Position numbers and translations under genes: made by a program. Below, piece by piece: positions 1-7,305 of a stretch of 11,469 bases of DNA. The notes below the pieces were generated by a model. It was not told the DNA's origin, ran no database searches, and worked only from the letters and a program-made list of their open reading frames with translations. This DNA is from Rodentolepis nana (Eukaryota > Platyhelminthes > Cestoda > Cyclophyllidea > Hymenolepididae). Within the stretch, counting starts at the first letter, position 1. Each line of letters opens with the position of its first letter. Where the stretch lies: the NCBI GenBank assembly GCA_900617975.1, contig UZAE01014480.1, positions 2,580-14,048 on the forward strand, given 5' to 3'.

Positions 1-247
1 AAAGAACAACAAAGTGAGAAAAATTCGAGAGAGACGGGACAGAAGAGTGATTCAAAAATATAAGAGACAGATAGATACAAAGGCAGAGAAAAGGTAAGAT
101 GAGTACTGTGGAAGTAGTCAAATATGGCATACAGTGGGGTGATGGTAGTTTGAAGTCAGAAGTCAACTGCCGGTTAATAGACATTTTACCGTATGAGTAT
201 GCGTTGCCCAGGATGCACCACGTGAAGGCAAGTCTATCACACATCCA
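1..247 (-). mobile_element. Ribozyme-headed short retroposon, copy A (partial)
   Basis: The copy reads on the minus strand and is cut by the window start, so its 3' hairpin and AAAT tail are not visible. It aligns along its length with the four other short copies: ribozyme head at 176-247, then the GGCAGTTGACTTC-type junction, then a body that is purine-rich on the plus strand. The 94-codon plus-strand reading frame starting at 99 is this element read antisense and is not a gene. It points away from the plus-strand copies B, C and D. Its 5' terminus near 247 is inferred from the other copies, because no TSD can be read. Confidence 0.85.
176..247 (-). ncRNA. HDV-like ribozyme, decayed (copy A)
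   Basis: In minus-strand sense the order P1-P2-P3-P1'-P4-P2' is recognisable. P1 is UGGAUGU with GCAUCCU. The fourth pair is A-U where other copies have G-C, a double compensatory change, but the first pair is a U-U mismatch. P2 GAUAGACUU faces AUGUCUAUU with one mismatch. P3 is GCC/GGU around loop UUCACGU, so one of the two loop C residues expected to form P1.1 is lost. P4 is also imperfect. Activity is doubtful, but the structure is clearly the same as in the better copies. Confidence 0.7.
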
Positions 248-656
248 TTCCAGGTGTTTATGGATTTTCCCACTTATTCGAATCTTCCTGAATTGGCTCA
301 ACGCCACTACTGAGCTACAGCTTGACTGCCAAGCATCAATCTGCATGACAGTCATATTAGAAATATTTTTTGGCATTACCTAAGAACCATTTCTGTGTGC
401 TGGGGCAAAATCCTTCTCCTAAAAAACCCATGGCAGCGCTGAAACAGGTCATGAGTTTTGGCATTTTATTTAAAAGTGAATAGTAACCTTTATAACTATA
501 CTTCGTGCTACTTCATCTGTACGTCAAGTCTATTTGAAGAATGATAACAATGGGTGTACCTTTTCGCAAAAACATTTTATTTAGAAATTTCTCATTAAGC
601 TAATATTTAATTTGCTCGCTGATTCGATTGACATGTGTGCCTCGTCTACCTTAACG
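248..656. other. Spacer without recognised gene
   Basis: AT-rich sequence between copies A and B. I see no coding frame with protein-like composition, no tRNA and no clear repeat. The two flanking retroposons point at each other in element sense, so a transcript across this spacer could fold back. Confidence 0.6.
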
Positions 657-669
657 ATATTCATAACAT
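657..669. repeat. TSD of copy B, left copy
   Basis: ATATTCATAACAT at 657-669 is matched by ATATTCATAATAT at 961-973, 12 of 13 bases. The left copy stops one base before the predicted ribozyme cleavage nucleotide at 670. Confidence 0.75.
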
Positions 670-742
670 GCGGTGTGCGATAGACTTACCTCCACGCGGT
701 GCACTCTGGGCGACGTATACTCAAAAGGCAAAAATGTCTATT
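670..742 (+). ncRNA. HDV-like ribozyme, decayed (copy B)
   Basis: The order of segments is kept: P1 GCGGUGU with GCACUCU (one C-C mismatch and a G-U wobble), P2 GAUAGACUU with AUGUCUAUU (one mismatch), P3 ACC/GGU with loop UCCACGC. The strand after P1 reads GGGCGAC in place of GGGCAAC. The 3' side of P4 is degraded. The catalytic C in the GGCAAA segment remains. Probably inactive now. Confidence 0.7.
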
Positions 743-960
743 AACTGGCAGTTGACTTCTGACTTCAAACTATCATTACCCCACTGTATATCATCATACC
801 TTTTTCTACCTTTGTGTCTTCCTGTCTCTTTTACTTCTGTGAACCACTCTTCTGTTCACCATCTCCACTTTTTCTCACTTTGATGTTCCCTCCCCCTGTG
901 AAGCCCGAAGTCAACTAAAGTGCTAATGATAACTACCATAAAGCCTGTCATTTGAAATAA
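670..960 (+). mobile_element. Ribozyme-headed short retroposon, copy B
   Basis: A non-autonomous retroposon of about 291 bp. From 5' to 3' it has a ribozyme head (670-742), a junction with TTGACTTCTGACTTC, a pyrimidine-rich body (about 800-895), the LINE-like 3' end (GAAGCCCGAAGTCAA, GGGCTAATGATA-type hairpin, GCCTGYCATTTGAAA) and a short AAATAA tail. It is flanked by a 13-bp TSD with one mismatch. It has no coding capacity, and I see no pol III A and B boxes. It would depend on a LINE such as the one at 6119-8164 for reverse transcriptase. Confidence 0.9.
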
Positions 961-1190
961 ATATTCATAATATCATCATAGTAACCCAAGATTTCAGCTT
1001 GTTTTAGTAATTAATCTACTGCCTCACTAAATTACAATTCAAAGAGGAATATTTGACACAGTCGAAGTCATCTTAGCATTTCTTTTTTCTACTGTCAAGG
1101 AGATTTTTGGAGTTTTGGATGCAATTATTTACACCTTCTTCAACCAAGTTGTTAATTGCGCACATATCCGATGTGAATAATATATATTAT

Positions 1191-1201
1191 TACACACATA
1201 A
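1191..1201. repeat. TSD of copy C, left copy
   Basis: TACACACATAA at 1191-1201 is repeated exactly at 1523-1533, bracketing copy C. Confidence 0.85.
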
Positions 1202-1522
1202 GCGGGGGTACAATAGACTTACCTCCACGTGGTGCACCCTGGGCAACGTATATTCATACGCCAAAAAAGTCTATCAACCGGCAGTTGACTTCTCACTTCA
1301 AACTACCATCACCTCACTCGATGCCATATTCGAATATTACACAGTACTCACCTCACCTTTTTTTCTACCTTTGTGTTTGTCTCTTACATCTTTGAAACAC
1401 TCTTCTGTCCCCCCCTGTCGACCTTTTAAATTTGATGTTTCTTCCCCTCTGTGAAGCCTGAAGTCAACTAAAGGGCTAGTGATAACCATCAAGACGCCTG
1501 CCATTTGATATAAAATAAATAG
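1202..1522 (+). mobile_element. Ribozyme-headed short retroposon, copy C
   Basis: About 321 bp with an 11-bp perfect TSD. The head at about 1205-1275 is the ribozyme. The middle is pyrimidine-rich and contains a TTTTTTCTACCTTTGTGT-type segment shared by all copies. The 3' end has GAAGTCAACTAAAGGGCTA, a shortened hairpin, GCCTGCCATTTGA and a TAAAATAAATA tail. The open frames crossing it on either strand are chance readings of the repeat. Confidence 0.92.
1205..1275 (+). ncRNA. HDV-like ribozyme (copy C)
   Basis: P1 is slightly damaged (GGGGUAC against GCACCCU, one mismatch; one base is deleted relative to other copies near the 5' end). P2 AUAGACUU/AAGUCUAU is a perfect 8 bp. P3 ACC/GGU encloses UCCACGU. 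GGGCAAC follows P1. P4 is CGUAU/AUACG. The J4/2 strand reads CCAAA in place of GCAAA and keeps the candidate catalytic C. Confidence 0.78.
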
Positions 1523-1533
1523 TACACACATAA

Positions 1534-1888
1534 AGCACAACAATTTATAATTTTTTGGGACTGTTGTTATTATGAATGGGTTCACCAGTGTCACTGCATG
1601 TATGTTGTCTGATAATAAGGCTTGCACTATTTGTAGGAAATAGCCAGAGTGATGGGGCCCTTCCATCTACGTCTGTAATTATATTACGACTTGAAAATGG
1701 AGCATATCTAAAGAGGTGAACTAGTAGGAAATTCATCTAGTAGTCATACCTACCCTCTAAATGTTATACAAAGGTAAGGGGCTACACGGGTGGGTCGGCC
1801 AACATGAACTGAATAATTTGAAAGCGTTGACCCTTAGAAATCCATAGATACAAATCGAGCTGCAGAACATTTAAACACAGTACATTCT
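1534..1888. other. Spacer without recognised gene
   Basis: Sequence between copies C and D. The minus-strand open frames overlapping it run partly into copy C and have no recognisable domain. Nothing else was identified. Confidence 0.55.
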
Positions 1889-1902
1889 ATTTCTATTATT
1901 GC
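1889..1902. repeat. TSD of copy D, left copy
   Basis: ATTTCTATTATTGC at 1889-1902 is repeated at 2222-2235. The next base, G at 1903 and 2236, is shared, so the TSD is 14 or 15 bp and the element start is ambiguous by one base. Confidence 0.9.
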
Positions 1903-1975
1903 GGGGTGTGCGATAGACTTACCTCCACGTGGTGCACTCTGGGCAACGTATACTTATACGGCAAAAAAGTCTATT
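1903..1975 (+). ncRNA. HDV-like self-cleaving ribozyme (copy D)
   Basis: P1: GGGGUGU (1903-1909) with GCACUCU (1934-1940), seven pairs including wobbles. P2: GAUAGACUU (1912-1920) with AAGUCUAUU (1967-1975). P3: ACC/GGU around loop UCCACGU. The strand after P1 is GGGCAAC, as in HDV. P4: CGUAU/AUACG with a four-base loop (near 1947-1960). J4/2 begins GCAAA, C1962 being the candidate counterpart of the HDV catalytic C75. P1.1 can form between the two loop C residues and the GG after P1. Known HDV-like ribozymes of non-LTR elements sit at the 5' end and free the element RNA from upstream transcript. The fold is manual and cleavage is inferred. Confidence 0.85.
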
Positions 1976-2177
1976 AATCGGCAGTTGACTTCTGACTTCA
2001 AACTACCAAGACCCCACCGCATTTCATATTCTACTAATTCCACAGTACTCACCTTTTTTCTACCTTTGTGTCTGCCTGTCTCTTTTTCTTCTGTGAATCA
2101 TTATTCTGTCCTCCCTCTCAACTTTTTGCCACTTTGGTGTTTCTCTTCCTTTCTGTGAAGCCCGAAGTCAACTAAAG

Positions 2178-2202
2178 GGCTAATGATACCTATCGTAAAG
2201 CC
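2178..2202 (+). other. 3' hairpin of copy D, LINE RT recognition candidate
   Basis: GGCU pairs with AGCC, and AUGAUA with UAUCGU, across a small A/AA internal loop. The same hairpin occurs at the LINE 3' end (6141-6165), just upstream of the AAAT tail. LINEs of the stringent type recognise such a 3' structure, and SINEs borrow it. Confidence 0.7.
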
Positions 2203-2236
2203 TGCCATTTGAAATAAATAAATTTCTATTATTGCG

Positions 2237-3889
2237 TATCCAAATTTCAAAAGTTGAGACTTCCAATATCTTGGCTCAATTATCTCCCTCATTCATCGAT
2301 CCACTGGCCATTTCAGTAAGTCAAGGCGAAATATGAAATCTCTCAATTCTATTTCATTAAGTATTTAATCTCTTACTGCCTTCCATTTAAATTGTATTGG
2401 CTGTCAATATGGGCGACTCAATGTGGAATGACAGACACACAGACGCTTATATGTATAAAAGATGTAAGCAATGTTATTGCAATTACTCCAACCATTCATG
2501 TATGATAATACTTTAAGGACGCCTCCTGGTCCGGTCGGGCCATTATTGGGGATAATAGGCAGGTTTTATGAGCGGCTTGTACCGACTGGCTTTGATGTGC
2601 TTCCGCAAATGTAACGGTGACCTTTTCTGTCATACCTGTTAGTGAATGGTGAAGTAATCATCTTATAAAATTCCTTTGAACTTTGAATGTTTATCCAATT
2701 TATGTATACCCCATTTATATGCCCATTTCAAAGTAAGAACTGCTGATTGATTCGAAATTTAAGAATTAGAAGATTGATCTTTGATTGTCTCATGGTTTTT
2801 CCTGCTTTATAACATTTCGCCTTCTTATAGTAAGATTTGTGCCGGCAATTAAACTTTGAGCGGTTGCAATTTTAGCACGAATTTAGTGCTAAAACTGTTT
2901 TATAAATCATTTGGTGCATTTTAACTGAGTTAGGATAGCTTTGTGGAGGATTTTTAGTGAGGAACAGATTTAAATATGGTTGAAAGCCTTGAAATGTCTA
3001 GTGTCTTTATGATTGATTCATTTGCTTAATTCCAAGAATGATACAAAACTAAATGAATAGGGAGTACTCGCTGCGCACACAGAACCAGATTTCACGAGTG
3101 GAAATGAACACTTAATAAAGGATTTTAGTGTTGTTCAAGGTCTTTTCAAGGCCACATTACCCGGTTCCATTCGATTCGATTCAAAACAATGTGATGTGAT
3201 TAATTTCGCTTTGTTAGTAACACTATAGTCTCGGCATATCGCGGGGGTTAAGTTCGCTTCAAGGTATTTTACGGTTTCATAAAACATCTGTCAACGATTT
3301 TGGCTGACCGAAGTTTTGCATCCATTTATATCTTCGAAATCGAGCTTTGCATTATGCAAATTAGCAAGTGAACACATTAAGCTGAAGGATGTATCCGTCT
3401 CATCTTCTTGGTTACAATTAACTATTTATCTAATAATATTAGAATGTCCTACAAAGGAATTCATTAGTAAAGCGTAATCGCAATAAATATTTTTCATTTA
3501 CAGTAAATTTTGAGCTAATTTTAATTAATGAACAACAAGGAAGAGAAAATAACTATATTTACTGCTATAAATCTACATACGAATCGAAATAATGTTATTT
3601 CGTAAATATTACGTTTACTGATATTAAAAAATCAAGATATTCACTTCCTATTGGATAAGTAATTTTACTTGATGATACTGTTCCACCAGGTAATTAATCC
3701 TTCTTGTCTCAAATAGAATAAAAAATTAATGAAATATGTAAAATTTTCGACTATTTTGGGATAAGATTACTGATATTGACGTCGGTTACGGAAATACATT
3801 TGGAGGTTTGAACAAGGGGCATAGTTCGCTGATTTAAGTGTGTCAATTCGTGGGTAATATTTATTGATAAATCGCAAATGACAGTTTGG
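2237..3889. other. Long spacer without recognised gene
   Basis: About 1.65 kb with no protein-like open frame, no tRNA and no family copy. Two local oddities are a slightly GC-richer patch near 2515-2640 and a perfect 9-bp inverted repeat at 2870-2894. The rest is AT-rich with frequent stops in all frames. Confidence 0.6.
2870..2894. repeat. Short perfect inverted repeat
   Basis: TTTTAGCAC and GTGCTAAAA, separated by seven bases, make a 9-bp stem. No poly-U run or gene end lies beside it, so no terminator or regulatory role is assigned. Confidence 0.5.
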
Positions 3890-3900
3890 TTTAAAACTTC

Positions 3901-3901
3901 N
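3901..3901. other. Ambiguous base at repeat breakpoint
   Basis: The N falls where the composite copy loses its 3' hairpin and tail. It may mark an assembly join, so the missing tail may not be a biological deletion. Confidence 0.5.
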
Positions 3902-4078
3902 GGGCTTCACAGAAGGAAGGTTAATCAAAGTGAAAAAAAGTCGAGAGGAGGGGAACAGAAAAGTATTTCAAAGATGTAAAAGAGACAGGCACAAAGGTAG
4001 AAAAAAGGTGAGTAAGATGTTGTGAAAGTAGTCAAATATGGCATACAGTCAGGTCAATAGAGTTAGAAGTGAGAAGTC

Positions 4079-4158
4079 AACTGACAGTTAATAGACTTTT
4101 TGCCGTATGAGTATACACAACTGCCGGTTAATAGACTTTTTTGCCGTATGAGTATACG
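4079..4158 (-). repeat. 40-bp tandem duplication of the ribozyme P4-P2' segment
   Basis: Units at 4079-4118 and 4119-4158 each carry, in plus orientation, a GGTTAATAGACTTTT-like segment and CCGTATGAGTATAC. In the element these are the 3' strand of P2 and the P4 hairpin. The unit nearer the element body has no P1-P3 part of its own. Confidence 0.85.
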
Positions 4159-4190
4159 GTGCCCAGGGTGCACCACGTGGAGGTAAGTCT
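4119..4190 (-). ncRNA. Ribozyme fragment lacking the 5' strand of P1
   Basis: In minus sense this holds AGACUU, ACC/GGU with loop UCCACGU, GCACCCU, GGGCA, P4 CGUAU/AUACG, GCAAA and AAGUCUAUU. The 5' strand of P1 is missing because the sequence continues into an unrelated ATGTATATTT stretch and another head, so it cannot cleave in the normal way. Confidence 0.75.
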
Positions 4191-4199
4191 AAATATACA

Positions 4200-4241
4200 T
4201 TGCCCAGGGTGCACCACGGAGGTAAGTCTATTGCACACCCC
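4200..4241 (-). ncRNA. Ribozyme head fragment (P1-P2-P3-P1')
   Basis: Minus-strand GGGGUGUGCAAUAGACUU followed by a shortened P3 loop, GCACCCU and GGGCA. P4 and the 3' strand of P2 are absent, and the head runs straight into the next one. Confidence 0.75.
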
Positions 4242-4273
4242 ATGATACCTATCATAACGCCTGCCATTTGAAA
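4241..4273 (+). repeat. Inverted fragment of the family 3' tail
   Basis: ATGATACCTATCAT and GCCTGCCATTTGAAA are the 3' hairpin and pre-tail of the family, here on the plus strand although the surrounding heads are on the minus strand. It abuts the 5' end of the head at 4200-4241, as expected from twin-priming-like inversion or from insertion of a second copy. Confidence 0.75.
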
Positions 4274-4314
4274 GTACGTTGTCCAGGGTGCACCACGTGG
4301 AGGTAAGTCTATCG
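4274..4314 (-). ncRNA. Ribozyme head fragment
   Basis: In minus sense it carries GAUAGACUU, ACC/GGU with UCCACGU, GCACCCU and GGACAACGUAC. The GGACAAC variant matches the LINE head (8093-8164) better than the GGGCAAC of most short copies. The 5' strand of P1, P4 and the 3' strand of P2 are missing. Confidence 0.7.
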
Positions 4315-4358
4315 TATTCTTAAGAATAATTGTTTAGAAAACCAGCAAGGGTTGAAAG

Positions 4359-4402
4359 TTGCCCAGGGTGCACCACGTGGAGGTAAGTCTATCGCACTCC
4401 CT
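4359..4402 (-). ncRNA. Outermost ribozyme head fragment
   Basis: GGGAGUGCGAUAGACUU, the P3 hairpin with UCCACGU, GCACCCU and GGGCAAC in minus sense, ending before P4. It lies at the extreme 5' side of the composite, beside the possible TSD at 4405-4414. A spacer of about 44 bp with no family similarity separates it from the head at 4274-4314. Confidence 0.75.
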
Positions 4403-4414
4403 GATTTAAAACTT

Positions 4415-6104
4415 AGGTAGATAATGTCAGTGGCGTAGTGGCAAGGAGGTCGATTTGTCAAGACAATATAAAATCACTTACTATGGGCGCTAGACACCAC
4501 TCATTATTTCCGGATTCAAGGAAAGTAGTGAAATGCATTTCAACCACTATTGGCAGATCCTCTAATGAATTTTGTCGAATTCATGCTGAAATAGAGTGTC
4601 TAATTAAGAAGCTGACAAATGCAAGCTGCGGTGAGTTTTGTAAAATGTTGAATGAGAACGCATTTCGCATGTTTCTTGTTTTAAGTGATAAATCATACGG
4701 ATAAGAGTTCACGATCCATCTTTGGGAAATTTCGTAATCACAGTGCCAATTACAGTATGTAATAGGAGCATTTCATGAAGATTAACACCTATAACCCTAA
4801 TATAGTCCAAATATTTAACTGGGGAAACTGATTTCTTGCTTTATGAAAGGGTTTTGGTATTATAAGTGAAGCGAAAACTCACATATATTATTTTAACAAA
4901 GCTTATAGTTATATGGAAAAAAATTTACTTTAAGTACACGACCATATGTCCAACCTGTCAAGTGTTTCGAACTCATTAAATACTCATCTGATCCAATTTG
5001 AAAATAATTTGTTGTGTTGTCACAAACTCCCAGACGAAGTACTTAATTTCTAGAAAATCAATAAGAGTATTGAGCCAGTATATGAAAATCGTTAACTTTC
5101 AAGCTTGACAGACAAGCGTATTTAGTGATGGGGAATATTTTATTCAACCCCACCCAGCTTTGATTTTATGCAAATAAATGTATTTGCTTAAAAAATTTGG
5201 CCGAAACGGTTGAGTTGCACTTAAAGATGCCAATATGTAGATTTATTTTGAAGAGTACAAAATTCGGCCATAAAGATACATGAATAAATAATGTGCCAGA
5301 ATCGCAGACACCACGATGAGGAAGTGAGTCACATTCCCTTCCACCAACTCGTTCCCACCACTGCTCTCACTGTAATTTGTTTCCATTTGACTCAAATAGA
5401 TTGACCATTGGAGAACAATCTTATGACATGGAGAAAGTCATAGTGCTCAGGTGGATATACGAGTGATTCAGCAGTTCCAAATCAAGGAATTAATTAAAAT
5501 TTATTGACTCTTAGTCATCATTACTGTTCCGATTACTATGCACTTAGTCATACCTAGTTAGTAGGCTGAGATTTTATGATTATCGTTGATCTATTGCATC
5601 GAAATCTCATTTACTTTCATTCTTTAGCCTAAAATCTATTGGAGATTGTTGAGCTTCTCAAAGTGGCAAAACTGCATCTGGCGGTGCATCTGGAAGGAAG
5701 GAAGGTCATCCTTCTCGCAGCATTTCAAGATATTGGCGTTCCCCCTGCTTAGTATCAAATCCAATAACTGAAAAAATGAACAAACTGTAAAGGAGCGAAT
5801 ACCATAGCTCATACAAATTTACATTCCGACACGTTTAGCCACAATTAACTTCAAATTAAGCTTCAACCGACCTTAAGGCCTTTGGGGAGATTCTGAGTTC
5901 AAAAGTTCACAAATAGCAAATTGAATTCATTGCAATTTTATGACCATATCTCCATGATTCAATTTGAGCTCTACAGCATTTAAATTAGATTGAAGACGAG
6001 TAGTTTCCTCCTTCAACTTCTGTTTAAACAGATTTATTGAATATGGTACTGTCATCTCGATAAATATGACTGGATAGTTGAGCTAGACTGACTATCTTTC
6101 ATAA
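4415..6104. other. Long spacer without recognised gene
   Basis: About 1.7 kb. An 88-codon plus-strand frame from 4438 begins with GTG, shows no domain and is not supported as a gene. A GC-richer patch at about 5640-5755 has roughly 40 open codons on the plus strand, too little to call an exon. No RNA gene or family copy was seen. Confidence 0.6.
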
Positions 6105-6118
6105 GATTGTTAAATATT
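6105..6118. repeat. LINE TSD, 3'-side copy
   Basis: GATTGTTAAATATT, identical over 14 bp to 8165-8178. It defines both ends of the LINE insertion. Confidence 0.95.
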
Positions 6119-6134
6119 TATTTATTTATTTCAA
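6119..6134 (-). repeat. (AAAT)n tail of the LINE
   Basis: About four AAAT units in element sense end the LINE directly at the TSD. The short copies end in the same kind of tail. Short-period tails of this type are usual in LINEs without poly-A. Confidence 0.85.
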
Positions 6135-6140
6135 ATGGCA

Positions 6141-6165
6141 GGCTTTATGATATTTATCATTAGCC
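6141..6165 (-). other. 3' hairpin of the LINE
   Basis: In minus sense GGCU-A-AUGAUA-AA-UAUCAU-AA-AGCC, a stem-loop just upstream of GCCATTTGAAATAAAT. It is shared with the short copies while the coding region is not, so it is the probable site recognised by the LINE reverse transcriptase for first-strand priming. Confidence 0.75.
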
Positions 6166-6182
6166 CTTAATCTTTGACTTCA

Positions 6183-6206
6183 GCTTCCCCCAAGAGGGGG
6201 GGGGGT
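6183..6206. repeat. C5/G10 foldback in LINE 3' UTR
   Basis: A run of about five C, AAGA, then about ten G on the plus strand, potentially a short GC hairpin or G-rich tract. The short copies have no such tract, and homopolymer length may be inaccurate in the assembly. Confidence 0.5.
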
Positions 6207-6223
6207 ACATTTATAGCAGTTAA

Positions 6224-7033
6224 TTAATAGCAATTCATTAGCTGTCTTCTTGCTTCCCAGTATCTTTGGCTTTCCGTCCATGTCTTTAGAGCTGGACACC
6301 GAATCAGGTGGGTCTTCTCCATTTCCTCCTGTAGGTTACATAGAGGGCATGTGGGTTGAGTGTATACTCCCAATCTGTGAAGATGTTTTGCCAAGCAATC
6401 GTGTCCGGTACGTAGTCTGAACTCAGCAACGGCTTCGATTCTTGGCCAGTCGGGTATGTCGGAGAGTGCCACTGTCCACTGTTTCTCCTTTGTTCGAGCT
6501 TTAAGTTCCTTGCACCTTGAGGTCTGGAATTCTCTCCTGATTAAGGCCTTCATTGTGTGGAAAGACATCGGCCGGTCCATGCATTGCAAAATCGTTGTCC
6601 CCTTCTTAGCAAGTGTGTCAGAAAGCTCATTACCTTTAATGCCACAGTGACCAGGAATCCATTGTAGGACCACTGTTTTGTTTTTCCCTCTCAGCAGCTC
6701 ATAGAGTTTTCTACATTCCTTTATCTCAGCTGTTTTGGGTGTCTCTCTGTTTCCAATAGAGTCTATTGCTGACTGTGAGTACGAAAGTACCAACGCTTTG
6801 GTGAATGTCGTATCCAGGCAACATAATTGGCATAGTGCTATCCTAATAGCCTCTATTTCTCCTTCAAAAGCGGATCTATTATGTCCCGCTGCTGCGTAGA
6901 AAGAGAAGAGTTCAGAATAGACACCTGCACCAAAGTTTGCTTGGCTTTCTATGTATGACCCATCAGTGAAGACTTGGAGCCATTGATCTGCAGGATAGTT
7001 GACATTGATTGGCTCAAGGATCAGTGAGCGCAT
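6224..7033 (-). CDS. RNase H domain and C-terminal zinc-type motif of the LINE (defective)
   Basis: A frame of 269 codons from its first ATG. Residues 20-150 form an RNase H fold: VFTDGS (Asp24), FEGEIEAI (Glu59), IPGHCG (His129) and GNELSDTLAK (Asp139). The usual SDSQSA motif reads SYSQSA, so the third catalytic Asp is Tyr85 and RNA hydrolysis should be lost. Near the end Cys229-x2-Cys232-x9-His242-x3-Cys246 is the CCHC-like motif often found after RNase H in I/R1-type LINEs. The ATG is unlikely to be a real start: protein-like sequence continues upstream (TQLLDFFRKSNTPPEQ) to an in-frame TGA near 7083, and this domain should be the C-terminal part of a longer polyprotein. It lies in a different frame from the YADD fragment. 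Confidence 0.85.
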   Translation of the reverse strand: MRSLILEPINVNYPADQWLQVFTDGSYIESQANFGAGVYSELFSFYAAAGHNRSAFEGEIEAIRIALCQLCCLDTTFTKALVLSYSQSAIDSIGNRETPKTAEIKECRKLYELLRGKNKTVVLQWIPGHCGIKGNELSDTLAKKGTTILQCMDRPMSFHTMKALIRREFQTSRCKELKARTKEKQWTVALSDIPDWPRIEAVAEFRLRTGHDCLAKHLHRLGVYTQPTCPLCNLQEEMEKTHLIRCPALKTWTESQRYWEARRQLMNCY

Positions 7034-7142
7034 TTGCTCTGGAGGAGTGTTTGATTTCCTGAAGAAGTCGAGCAGTTGGGTTCAGCACACTACATCAATG
7101 TCTGCTAATGGATTCATGGGGAGAGAGAGGCTTTTTGGTTTA

Positions 7143-7305
7143 TCATCGTTGTCCATTGTCACACCAGTTTGCTAGTAGTTTAAGCGCACTATTAAGAGCA
7201 CTTTCTGTCCTCTCCTTAGCGTTTTTCTTAGGGGCGGAATACCATAGAAAAAGATCATCTGCATAAAGTAAGCACTTAACGCCCGTGACTGTCTGTACCA
7301 ATTCG
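7143..7305 (-). pseudogene. Reverse transcriptase remnant with YADD box
   Basis: Downstream of the N at 7306 (in element sense) the frame reads GVKCLLYADDLFLW, the catalytic palm motif of reverse transcriptases, followed by a helix-rich stretch ending LLANWCDNGQR and a stop. YADD is encoded at about 7265-7254. Everything upstream in the fingers and palm is missing, and the thumb region that normally separates YADD from RNase H by some 250 residues is nearly all gone. The fragment cannot be active. Its frame differs from both neighbours. Confidence 0.85.

Larger units (their letters stand above)
1903..2221 (+). mobile_element. Ribozyme-headed short retroposon, copy D
   Basis: A complete copy of about 319 bp and a good reference for the family. 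It has the ribozyme at 1903-1975, a body with no coding potential and a pyrimidine-rich middle (about 2050-2155), then the LINE-derived 3' block (about 2155-2208) with its hairpin and an AAATAAATAA tail. The 14-15 bp TSD is perfect, suggesting a fairly recent insertion. The 5' boundary coincides with nucleotide 1 of the predicted ribozyme. Confidence 0.95.
3890..4414 (-). mobile_element. Rearranged multi-headed copy of the short retroposon
   Basis: A minus-strand element body (about 3902-4078, from the GGGCTTCACAG block to GAAGTCAACTG) is followed by several partial ribozyme heads and one inverted 3'-tail fragment, where one head is expected. Its own 3' hairpin and AAAT tail are absent, and a single N lies at that end (3901). 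TTTAAAACTT occurs at 3890-3899 and 4405-4414 and may be a 10-bp TSD around the whole composite, which would mean it was inserted in one event. That repeat is short and AT-rich, so it is weak evidence. Alternatives are nested insertions or a misassembled repeat. Confidence 0.75.

Noticed and set aside
99..383. 94-codon frame at the window start as a gene
   Set aside because: It is the antisense of copy A of the short retroposon running into spacer.
1202..1522. Short elements as MITEs (DNA transposons)
   Set aside because: The ends are not inverted repeats of each other, the TSDs vary in length (11-15 bp) and sequence, and the 3' end has an AAAT tail, all of which indicate retroposition.
4079..4402. 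Repeated ~30-bp CCAGGGTGCACCACGTGG units as a CRISPR-like or satellite array
   Set aside because: The units are the P1-P3 part of the ribozyme seen in every other copy; spacing and unit ends are irregular, and the context is eukaryotic retroposons.
4426..4452. A-box-like TGGCGTAGTGG with a nearby GGTCGATTTG as a tRNA or tRNA-derived SINE
   Set aside because: The spacing between the boxes is only about ten bases, and no cloverleaf can be folded around them.
4438..4704. 88-codon plus-strand frame as a gene
   Set aside because: It opens with GTG, unlikely in a eukaryote, has no recognisable domain and no supporting splice or promoter context.
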